Assembly: GCA_036488085.1 (NCBI GenBank)
Contig: DASXHZ010000065.1
Location: 62,001-126,000, forward strand
Origin: DASXHZ01 sp036488085
Lineage (GTDB): Bacteria > Acidobacteriota > Thermoanaerobaculia > Gp7-AA8
DNA: 64,000 nucleotides
Direction: 5' to 3'
Under the pieces are notes generated by a model, which had not been told where the DNA came from, did not search any database, and saw only the letters and a list, made by a program, of their open reading frames with translations. Shown piece after piece: positions 25,490-32,843 of this stretch. Position numbers and translations under genes: made by a program. The stretch's first letter is position 1. Each line of letters opens with the position of its first letter.

Positions 25490-26098
25490 GTGACGGCACA
25501 ACTTCTGGAAAGCGACCTCGATCCGAGTCCGTTCGCGCAATTCGCCAAGTGGTTCGAAGAGGCGAAGCGCGCGCAGCCGAACCTGCCCGAGGGGATGACG
25601 GTCGCCACGGCGTCGACGCAGGGATGCGTTTCCGCGCGCACCTGCCTGATGAAATCGTTCGACGGCCGCGGATTCACCTTCTTCACGAACTACAGTAGCC
25701 GCAAAGGCGCCGAGATTCACGACAACCCCCGCGCCGCGCTCTGCTGGTGGTGGCCCGCACTCGAGCGCCAGGTGCGCGCCGAAGGCGCGATTGTGAAGAC
25801 GACCGAAGAGGAGTCGGATGCCTACTGGGTGACGCGCCCCCGCGGCAGCCAGCTCGGCGCCTGGGCCTCCGACCAGTCGCAGGTCATCCTCGGCCGCCGC
25901 GAACTCGAAGCGCGGTTCGCGGAGCTCGAGTCGACCTACGGTGATCGCCCCATCCCGCGCCCACCGCACTGGGGCGGCTACCGCGTCATCCCGAACCTGA
26001 TCGAGTTCTGGCAAGGTCGCACTGACCGCCTCCACGACCGCTTCGTCTACCGGCTTCGCGAGTCGAAGGACTGGGTCATCGAACGCCTCGCGCCGTAG
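25490..26098 (+). CDS. pdxH: pyridoxamine/pyridoxine 5'-phosphate oxidase
   Basis: 202 residues from GTG 25490, with GGGAG six bases upstream. FMN-binding split-barrel motifs are clear: RTCLMKSFDGRGFTFFTN, YSSRKGAEI, ALCWWWPALERQVRAEG, then SQLGAWASDQSQVI and the C-terminal WGGYRVIPNLIEFWQG with RLHDRF. It oxidises PNP/PMP to pyridoxal 5'-phosphate in the cytosol. Normal family length. It converges with the next gene with a three-base gap. Confidence 0.95.
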   Translation: MTAQLLESDLDPSPFAQFAKWFEEAKRAQPNLPEGMTVATASTQGCVSARTCLMKSFDGRGFTFFTNYSSRKGAEIHDNPRAALCWWWPALERQVRAEGAIVKTTEEESDAYWVTRPRGSQLGAWASDQSQVILGRRELEARFAELESTYGDRPIPRPPHWGGYRVIPNLIEFWQGRTDRLHDRFVYRLRESKDWVIERLAP

Positions 26099-26101
26099 GA
26101 A

Positions 26102-27415
26102 TCACGCTTCCGCGCCGGTCGCTGTCGTCTGTTGCGTTGTCTCGCCGGCCCCCGACTGTTGCGCGATGATCAGTTGCCGCGCTTCACCGCGGAGGGCGGG
26201 GAGGCGGAGGGCGAACGCAATGGCGCCGAGGATGGTGAGGAAGCCGCCGGCTGCGACGGTCATCGGTGCACCGATGCGATGCGCGAGGGCGCCGGCGATG
26301 AGGGCGCCGATCGGTCCCAACCCGACGAACATCATCGAGTAGACCGCCATCACGCGTCCGCGCAATGCGTCGGGGACCATCGACTGGATCAGCGTGTTCG
26401 ACGACGCCATCTGCACCATCATCGAAATGCCGACCGGCACGAGCGCGACGATCGATAACGCGAAGGAGCGCGACAAGCCGAAGACGATGGCGAAGAGGCC
26501 GAACGACCCTGACGCGATCGCTACCCATCGCCCGAGGCCGCTGACCGTGTGCCGCATCGCGAGCATCACCGATCCGATGAGCGCACCGACGCCCGAGGCG
26601 CCCATGAGAATGCCGAGACCGCGCGCTCCGGTGTGGAAGATGTCGTCGGCGAAGACCGGCATCAGCACCGTGTACGGCATCCCGGCGAACGAGGCGAGGC
26701 CGAGGAGTAGGAGCAGCGCGCGGATCGGGGCCTTATTCGTGACATAGCGGAATCCTTCGAGAATGTTCGCAAGCGGCGAGCTGCTGATCGACTGCGGCGC
26801 CACCGTTCGCGGCGACATCATCACCAGACCGATGATCACTGCGATGTAGCTGACGCCGTTCGCGAAGAAGCACCACCCTTCGCCGATCGCTGCGACCAGC
26901 AGACCTGCGATCGCCGGCCCGACGATACGCGCGCCGTTGAACATCGAAGAATTCAGCGCGATGGCGTTCATCAGGTCTTCGCGCTCGACCATCTGCACCA
27001 GGAACGCCTGTCGTACCGGGACGTCGACCGCGTTCACGACGCCGAGGAGCGCGGCGAGGAGGAAGATGTGCCAGTTCTGGATCACGTCGCCGAGCGTGAG
27101 CGCCGCGAGGATGAACGCCAGGATCATCGACGCGGTCTGCGTCATCACGAGCGTTCGGCGGCGATCGAACGCGTCGGCGATGTGGCCGCCGATGGGGCCG
27201 AGAAGGAACGAGGGGAACTGGCCGGCGAAACCGACGAAACCAAGAAGCAAGGGAGAGTGCGTGAGGCGGAAGATCAGCCACGACTGCGCGACCTGCTGCA
27301 TCCACGTCCCGACCAGCGAGATCAGTTGGCCGCTAAAGAACAGCTTGAAGTTGCGATGACGCAGTGCACGCAGCGGATGGCCGCGCGGCGCTTCCGACGG
27401 CACCTGTGACGTCAT
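26102..27415 (-). CDS. MFS exporter of the EntS-like (DHA3) type
   Basis: 437 residues, 10-12 helices. The N-terminus RNFKLFFSGQLISLVGTWMQ, QVAQSWLIFRLT and the cytoplasmic loop ADAFDRRRTLVMTQ are typical of the DHA3 drug/enterobactin exporter branch. It probably uses proton motive force to expel a small molecule; the substrate is not predictable. It is the last gene of the minus-strand block. Confidence 0.88.
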   Translation of the reverse strand: MTSQVPSEAPRGHPLRALRHRNFKLFFSGQLISLVGTWMQQVAQSWLIFRLTHSPLLLGFVGFAGQFPSFLLGPIGGHIADAFDRRRTLVMTQTASMILAFILAALTLGDVIQNWHIFLLAALLGVVNAVDVPVRQAFLVQMVEREDLMNAIALNSSMFNGARIVGPAIAGLLVAAIGEGWCFFANGVSYIAVIIGLVMMSPRTVAPQSISSSPLANILEGFRYVTNKAPIRALLLLLGLASFAGMPYTVLMPVFADDIFHTGARGLGILMGASGVGALIGSVMLAMRHTVSGLGRWVAIASGSFGLFAIVFGLSRSFALSIVALVPVGISMMVQMASSNTLIQSMVPDALRGRVMAVYSMMFVGLGPIGALIAGALAHRIGAPMTVAAGGFLTILGAIAFALRLPALRGEARQLIIAQQSGAGETTQQTTATGAEA

Positions 27416-27425
27416 AGAGCGCGGA

Positions 27426-28298
27426 TCAGATCACCTCGGCATCGCGCGGCACAAGCACGTGAAGTGACCGCGGCCGGACGCGGATGTACAGCTCGCCCGT
27501 AGCTTCGTGAGGCTCCCCATCCAGATGCATCTGCGTGGCGCCCGTGATCGTCACTTCCGTCGCCCGATGCATCGTCACGCGCCTCGACCGATGAACCGTA
27601 CCGAAACGCAGCCGCGCCCCGAACAGCGGCGCATCGAAAAGAGAGATCGGATCGACGATGACGACGTCGAGCACCCCGTCGAACACCGACGCAGTCGGAG
27701 CGATACGAAAGTTGTTGCCCCAATGTGCGGTATTCGCGATCTCCACCAAGAAGGCGCGCCGCTTCCGGACGTCGTCATGGATCCGAATCTCATACTCCTC
27801 GGGTACATACGACCGGAACGCCGCGAGCGCCGCGCGGATGTACGACCGCAGCCCCCGCCGCGGCAGCTCCGCGAACTCGTGCGCGATGTGCGCCGCATAC
27901 CCGACGCCCATGACGCCGATGAACGGCCTCCCATTCACCTCCGCAGTGTCGATCGTGATTCGCTTTGCGTTGGACAGCGCCCGCACCGCGGCGTGAATGC
28001 TGGACGGAATCGAGTGATGGTGCGCGAAGCCGTTCCCGGAACCGGTCGGCACGATTCCAAGCGCCAACTCGCCGCCGATCAGCCGTTTCGCGACTTCATG
28101 CACCGTCCCGTCCCCGCCGACAGCGACGACCACGTCGAACCCGTCGCGCTGCGCGTCGGCGACGATCCGGTCGAGATCCTCTTTCCGTTCGCTGGCGACG
28201 ATCTCGTGGTCGAGCTCGCAGCTCGCCCGGATGAGCGACGCGAGATCACGGCCGCGCACCGGACCGGAGCGCTCGTTGATGACGAAGAGAGACTTCAC
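27426..28298 (-). CDS. diacylglycerol/lipid kinase family protein
   Basis: 290 residues from the GTG at 28298. The ATP-binding motif VAVGGDGTVHEVAKRL, the loop GIVPTGSGNGFAHH and the C-terminal LDGEPHEATGELYIRV identify the DAGK catalytic (YegS/DgkB) family, which phosphorylates diacylglycerol or sphingosine-like lipids. The start overlaps the stop of the upstream gene by four bases. A longer frame exists upstream but runs through the neighbour and is not used. Confidence 0.9.
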   Translation of the reverse strand: MKSLFVINERSGPVRGRDLASLIRASCELDHEIVASERKEDLDRIVADAQRDGFDVVVAVGGDGTVHEVAKRLIGGELALGIVPTGSGNGFAHHHSIPSSIHAAVRALSNAKRITIDTAEVNGRPFIGVMGVGYAAHIAHEFAELPRRGLRSYIRAALAAFRSYVPEEYEIRIHDDVRKRRAFLVEIANTAHWGNNFRIAPTASVFDGVLDVVIVDPISLFDAPLFGARLRFGTVHRSRRVTMHRATEVTITGATQMHLDGEPHEATGELYIRVRPRSLHVLVPRDAEVI

Positions 28299-28957
28299 AC
28301 GCGAACCGCGCGGTGGCGGTCGATCCACGCGGCCCAGATCGGAACGATGACCATCGTGAGCGCGCCGTATGCGAGCTTCTTCGTGTCGGCGGGCGGCGTC
28401 ACGCCCGCGGTCCCGACGTATGTGCCGATCAGAACGAGCCCGAGAAGCCACATCGCGATCGAGCCGATGCGGTCGACCGGCTCGGTCATGTCGCGATAGA
28501 TGAAGAAGCCAATCGTGAAGAGCGCGAGCTCGATAATCAGCGTGGCGTGCGGATAGTTCCACAGCCCGAGGCCGACCTTCGGGGCGTTGGGCCAGAGGGG
28601 GGGCCAGAGCGGGAGGTCGGGGCGGTGGGTGAAGAAATCAAGCACCCAGTGGCTGACGACGCCGAAGAAGATGGTCACCGCGCCCGCCCTGTAGCGCGAC
28701 TTCACGAAGTAGATGGCGGCGAAGAGCACGCCCCAGACGATCGACATCGCGAGGCTGTGAGTCCACGGATAGCTTTCGAAATCCATCGGCGAGAACTTCG
28801 TCGCCTTCGGGTCGACGCGCACACGCTCGATGCCGAGCAGCAGAAAGACCGGCCAGAGGAGGTCGAGCAGCATCGGCGCCGCCATCAGCCAGCCGAGCGA
28901 CGCATGCGGCGCGGCTTTCTTCGAGGCGAAACCGACCGCGTTGTGACCGACGAACAT
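28295..28957 (-). CDS. YdjM-like polytopic membrane protein (metal-dependent hydrolase-like)
   Basis: 220 residues with about five helices. Histidine/aspartate motifs at membrane edges, PHASLGWLMAAP, YPWTHSLAMSI and SHWVLDFFTHRPDLP, resemble the YdjM/DUF457 family of inner-membrane putative hydrolases. Activity is unproven for the family. It follows the MarC gene by 11 bases and overlaps the lipid kinase gene. Confidence 0.75.
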   Translation of the reverse strand: MFVGHNAVGFASKKAAPHASLGWLMAAPMLLDLLWPVFLLLGIERVRVDPKATKFSPMDFESYPWTHSLAMSIVWGVLFAAIYFVKSRYRAGAVTIFFGVVSHWVLDFFTHRPDLPLWPPLWPNAPKVGLGLWNYPHATLIIELALFTIGFFIYRDMTEPVDRIGSIAMWLLGLVLIGTYVGTAGVTPPADTKKLAYGALTMVIVPIWAAWIDRHRAVRV

Positions 28958-28968
28958 CTCGGCAGATT

Positions 28969-29637
28969 CTAACTGCTCGCTTTCATGATCTCGACGAGCA
29001 CCGGCTTCACTCCGTTGATCATGAACTGGATTCCGATTGCGCCGAGGAGGAGGGCCATGATCTTTGAGAAGACGGCGCGGCCGCGGTCGCCGATGATGTG
29101 CGAGAGCGGGACCGCGGCGAGCAGCACGATGTACGACACGATCCCGACGCCGGCGATCGCGACGACCACCGCGAACTTCTGCTGCACCGACGGATAGAGG
29201 TTTACGAGGACCATGACTGACGTGATCGCGCCGGGGCCGGAGAGCATCGGGACGGCGAGCGGGACGACCGCGATCGACGCCGGGTCGAGCTCCGCGCGCC
29301 GGACGTCGACGTCCTCCATCCGCTTCTCGCCGCCGGCAGTGAACGCGCGACGGTCGTCGAGGATCAGCGTCCGCAGGGCGTTCGCCAGAAAGATGATCCC
29401 TCCCATGATCTGGAACGCCGGCACAGTGATCCCGAAGAACTGGAACACGTAGTTGCCGGCGAGCAGAAACACCGTGAGGACGACGATGCACGCGACGCTG
29501 GCGACGAACGCCACCGACGCGCGGATGCGGCGCGAGGCGTCTTCCGTCAGCGCCACGAACGACGGCACGACGGCCAGAGGATTGACCATCGTGACGAGCG
29601 CAATGAAGGAGAGGGTGACGACTTTCGTTAACGGCAT
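28969..29637 (-). CDS. MarC-family integral membrane protein
   Basis: 222 residues with six helices; FIALVTMVNPLAVVPSFVAL at the start, AFQIMGGIIFLANALRTL, and VPLAVPMLSGPGAITSVMVL are the MarC/UPF0056 signature. The family's transport role is not settled. Its start overlaps the addA stop by 10 bases, so it is in the addBA transcription unit. Confidence 0.92.
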   Translation of the reverse strand: MPLTKVVTLSFIALVTMVNPLAVVPSFVALTEDASRRIRASVAFVASVACIVVLTVFLLAGNYVFQFFGITVPAFQIMGGIIFLANALRTLILDDRRAFTAGGEKRMEDVDVRRAELDPASIAVVPLAVPMLSGPGAITSVMVLVNLYPSVQQKFAVVVAIAGVGIVSYIVLLAAVPLSHIIGDRGRAVFSKIMALLLGAIGIQFMINGVKPVLVEIMKASS

Positions 29638-32600
29638 TCGACTTCCACAGCCACGTCGTCATCCAGATACCAGATCACGCCGCCACATGCACGTCCTGTG
29701 AGACGGGTCAGCGCCTCGCAATACTGCGCCACCTGCAGCCGGTCGTCCGGTTTCGGCGTCCCGCTCTTGTAGTCGACGACGACTTCGCGGCCATTCTCGC
29801 GGATGAGACGGTCGATGCGGAGGGTGGTGCCGTCGATGCGGATCGGCATCTCGCGCGCGACCGTTTCGGCTCGCGCGATCCGCTGCATCGTCGGCGACTG
29901 CGCGATGTTGCCGAGTCGCGACTTCACCCGCGTGACCGCCTCGCTGCTCGCCGCCGTCTCATTCGCCGCCTCGGCGATCACCGACTCGATCGGTGCGACT
30001 CCGTCCCACAATTCCAGAACGCGATGGAGCAGGATGCCGGCCTCGCGATTCCGTATCCCAGCGCGCAGCCGGTACGACTCGGGCAGCGGTTCTGTGTAGC
30101 GCCGCCGACTCGGCGGCGTATCGGTGGAGCCCGCCGCCGAGTCGGCGGTGCTACACAGAATCGGTAAGCTCAGCGGCGCGATCGGCCCACTCGCCAGTTC
30201 GCGCCCCAGTTCCGCATCGCGCAGCCGTCTTCTCAATGGGGCGGCGGCGCCCTCGCCGCCGCTGACCCGCTCATACGCCACGCCTTCCCGAATCTCGCGA
30301 CCCTCCGCGAACGACAGCGTCTTCAAATCGACGCCGAGCGCCTCGCCCACACAATGCGCGAAGCTGCTCTTCGCAACCTTGCGCATCGAGTTACAGACAA
30401 ACACGACCTCCGTCCGCGCGCGCGTCACCGCGACATAGAACAGGCGCCGCGCCTCGGCCTCCTCGCGGAACGTCGCGACGCGCTTCAGCTTCTCGTCGCC
30501 GATGAATCGGAACTGCGCGGAGAGCGAGTCGGGAGCGCAGAGCACGAGGCTCTTCGGCTCTTCCACCGTGAAGATCTGCGTCCCTTCGCTGCCGGTCGAG
30601 AACGCGAGATCGGGGAGGATCACCGAATCGAACTCCAGCCCCTTCGCCGCGTGGACGGTCAGTATGCGCACGGCGTTCTTCGATTCATCGGCGAGCAGCG
30701 GCTCCATCTCGTCCGGCTCCGCGCGCCGCCGCGCGATCTCGTCGACAAATTGCCGCACCGACCCGCCGATCTCCCGGTCGTACTCGAACGCAATGGCGCG
30801 GAAGTGGTCGAGATGCCGCTGCGACCGCTCACCGGCCGCCGCCGCGTCGTACACGCGCTCGATGCCGGCCGTTTCCACGAGCAGGTCGATGAGCTGCGAC
30901 ACCGTGAGCGACCGCGCCCGCTCTCGGAAATGCTCGATCGCGTCTTCGAAGGCGTTCCAGGCCTCTGTGTAGCGCCGCCCACCCGGCGGCGTCACGAGGG
31001 ATCCGGCGGCCGAGCCGGCGGCGCTACACAGGCCCAGCGCGATCTCCTCATCCGTCAGCGCAAAGTACGGCGTTCGCGCAGCCGAGATCTGCGCGCCGCG
31101 ATCGAAGGCGTATGCGATCGCGCGGAGCATGGCCAGGAGGTCGACCGGCGCGCGGCGGTCGAGGAACATGCGCGTCGGCGGCAGGAGGTACTCGATCCCG
31201 TGCCGGTCGAAGACGTCGAGATAGTCGTCGATCCGCGTCATCCGCCGGAACAGGATCGCGAAGCGCTTCAGGTTCTGTGGGTCGGTCTTCACGATCCAGG
31301 CGGCAATCGACTCCGCCTCCGCGATGTAACGGTCGCTGCTCTCCTCATGCGCCGCGTGCAGCAGCGTGAGGCGCGCGTCGAGCTCCCGGTCGTTCGCGCT
31401 CTTGCCGGCGCGCAACGCGTGGTAGTCGGGGCGGAAGACGTTCGGATCGTGCTCCCCCTCGCTCGGGAAGAGCCGCGCGAAAATGCCGTTCACCGCGTGC
31501 AGCAGCGGCTTGTCGCTCCGGTAGTTGTCCTCGATCCGCCGTCTCTCGGCGCCTTCCAGCTCCAGCCGCTTCGTCATCCGAAAATACGTCTCGGGATCGG
31601 CGCGCCGGAAGCCGTAGATCGACTGCTTCGGATCGCCGACCACGATCGTCTTCCCGTCGACGTAGCGTCCCGACGCATCGCGCGCCAGGCAGTCGATGAT
31701 CTTTGCCTGCGTCCGGTCAGTGTCCTGGAACTCGTCGACGAAAATGAAGTCGTACTGCTTCCGCGCGCGCTCGAGCACCTTCGGGTCGTCGAGCAGCGCC
31801 AGCGTGCGGATCAGGAGGTCGTCGAAGTCGACGACGCCGAGCGTCCGCTTCTCGCGGTCGAGGAACGCGACGAAGCGCCGCGCCAGCGCGTGCAGCGCCG
31901 CGGCGGCGCGATGCGAGACGAGGCGGTCGTAGATCGACCGGCCGGTATCTCCCGAGCGCAGTGTCCGAAGGTGATCGCGCTCGTCCTTCGGAAACCGGTT
32001 CAGATTGATGTCGCGGATCAACTGCGCGATCGGCGAGAAGTAGTCGATCCACTCGTCGAGCTCCGCGTCGCGTGCCGGTGTGTTCGACGACGCGATGTAG
32101 CGGTGCAGCGGATGGTCGCCACGGCGTAGCGCGAAGAGCGCCGCGCGGAGTTTGTCGGCGACCAGCGAGAGGTCGCCGAGGTCGTAGTCCGTTTCATCGA
32201 GCAGATCGCGCCGGTCGACGAGCTGGAAGATCATGTCGCGGATCTGGAAGAGGTATCCCGCGTGCGCGAGCAGCACCTCCCACTCGCGCAGCGCGGCCGG
32301 CGACGGCTTCGTCCGCGTCTCCTCGTCGATCCAGGCGTCGTAAAGCTGCGAATGGAGCAGCGTCCGCTCGAACCCCTCGATGATCTTGAACTGCGGGTCG
32401 AGCCCCGCCTCGATCGGAAACTGCCGCAGCAGCGACTGGCAGAACGAGTGGATCGTCTGCGAGCGGAGAAGGTGGATGCGCGCGAGCTGCGTGGCACAAG
32501 CCCGGCTCACCGCTTCACTCGCCTCGAGCTCGACAACGGGGTGCGGCGACTCGACCGGCCAAGTGATGCTGCTGTTTTGGAGTTGTCCCTCCACCTCCGC

Positions 32601-32843
32601 GAGCGCCGCGTGAATGCGGTCGGCGATCTCGCCGGCCGCTTTCTCCGTGAACGTGACCAGCACGATCCGTTCGGGCGAGAGGTTTTCATCCGAGAGCATC
32701 AGCTTCAGCACTTCGCCGACGATTGCGGTGGTTTTGCCGGTGCCGGCGCCCGCTTCGATGACGAGGTTGCGGCGGGCGGGGGACGCCGCCGGCACGATTG
32801 CCGGCGCCATCCGGACATCGAAGAGCGATTGCTGCTGCGTCAA
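29628..32843 (-). CDS. addA: AddA-like UvrD helicase-nuclease with two repeat-derived insertions
   Basis: 1071 residues from TTG 32843, supported by GGAGG seven bases upstream and the TTGA overlap with the addB stop. SF1 helicase motifs: AGAGTGKTTAIV (Walker A), VTFTEKAAGEIADR, FVDEFQDTDRTQ (Walker B), GDPKQSIYGFRRAD, LTVHAAKGLEFDSV and YVAVTRARTEVV; C-terminal RecB-type nuclease with VVDYKSGTP. With AddB it processes double-strand breaks for RecA. Two near-identical palindromes are translated inside it: residues about 604-627 (LCSAAGSAAGSLVTPPGGRR) and 895-918 (LCSTADSAAGSTDTPPSRRR), without breaking the frame. Confidence 0.93.
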   Translation of the reverse strand: MTQQQSLFDVRMAPAIVPAASPARRNLVIEAGAGTGKTTAIVGEVLKLMLSDENLSPERIVLVTFTEKAAGEIADRIHAALAEVEGQLQNSSITWPVESPHPVVELEASEAVSRACATQLARIHLLRSQTIHSFCQSLLRQFPIEAGLDPQFKIIEGFERTLLHSQLYDAWIDEETRTKPSPAALREWEVLLAHAGYLFQIRDMIFQLVDRRDLLDETDYDLGDLSLVADKLRAALFALRRGDHPLHRYIASSNTPARDAELDEWIDYFSPIAQLIRDINLNRFPKDERDHLRTLRSGDTGRSIYDRLVSHRAAAALHALARRFVAFLDREKRTLGVVDFDDLLIRTLALLDDPKVLERARKQYDFIFVDEFQDTDRTQAKIIDCLARDASGRYVDGKTIVVGDPKQSIYGFRRADPETYFRMTKRLELEGAERRRIEDNYRSDKPLLHAVNGIFARLFPSEGEHDPNVFRPDYHALRAGKSANDRELDARLTLLHAAHEESSDRYIAEAESIAAWIVKTDPQNLKRFAILFRRMTRIDDYLDVFDRHGIEYLLPPTRMFLDRRAPVDLLAMLRAIAYAFDRGAQISAARTPYFALTDEEIALGLCSAAGSAAGSLVTPPGGRRYTEAWNAFEDAIEHFRERARSLTVSQLIDLLVETAGIERVYDAAAAGERSQRHLDHFRAIAFEYDREIGGSVRQFVDEIARRRAEPDEMEPLLADESKNAVRILTVHAAKGLEFDSVILPDLAFSTGSEGTQIFTVEEPKSLVLCAPDSLSAQFRFIGDEKLKRVATFREEAEARRLFYVAVTRARTEVVFVCNSMRKVAKSSFAHCVGEALGVDLKTLSFAEGREIREGVAYERVSGGEGAAAPLRRRLRDAELGRELASGPIAPLSLPILCSTADSAAGSTDTPPSRRRYTEPLPESYRLRAGIRNREAGILLHRVLELWDGVAPIESVIAEAANETAASSEAVTRVKSRLGNIAQSPTMQRIARAETVAREMPIRIDGTTLRIDRLIRENGREVVVDYKSGTPKPDDRLQVAQYCEALTRLTGRACGGVIWYLDDDVAVEVECR
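30091..30159. repeat. 69-bp palindromic element, copy in addA (C-terminal half)
   Basis: Arms of 28 bases match at 27 positions: TCTGTGTAGCGCCGCCGACT and following at 30091-30118, reverse complement ending GGTGCTACACAGA at 30132-30159. The length is exactly 23 codons. On the minus strand it reads LCSTADSAAGS, then TDTPPSRRRYTE, inside AddA. It is the same family as the elements at 30964 and 39262. Confidence 0.92.
30964..31032. repeat. 69-bp palindromic element, second copy in addA
   Basis: TCTGTGTAGCGCCGCCCACC at the left end and GCCGGCGGCGCTACACAGG at the right end form 28-base imperfect arms. Length (69) and reading phase equal those of the 30091 copy, giving LCSAAGSAAGS, then LVTPPGGRRYTE. 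Two copies in one gene, in the same frame, argue that only one frame of this element is stop-free and tolerated. Confidence 0.9.

Noticed and set aside
28299..28562. 88-residue N-terminal extension of the lipid kinase
   Set aside because: It lies in the upstream gene and is an arginine/aspartate-rich out-of-frame translation; GTG 28298 begins the conserved domain.
30354..32129. Long plus-strand open frame opposite addA
   Set aside because: Antisense shadow; the minus strand has all helicase motifs.
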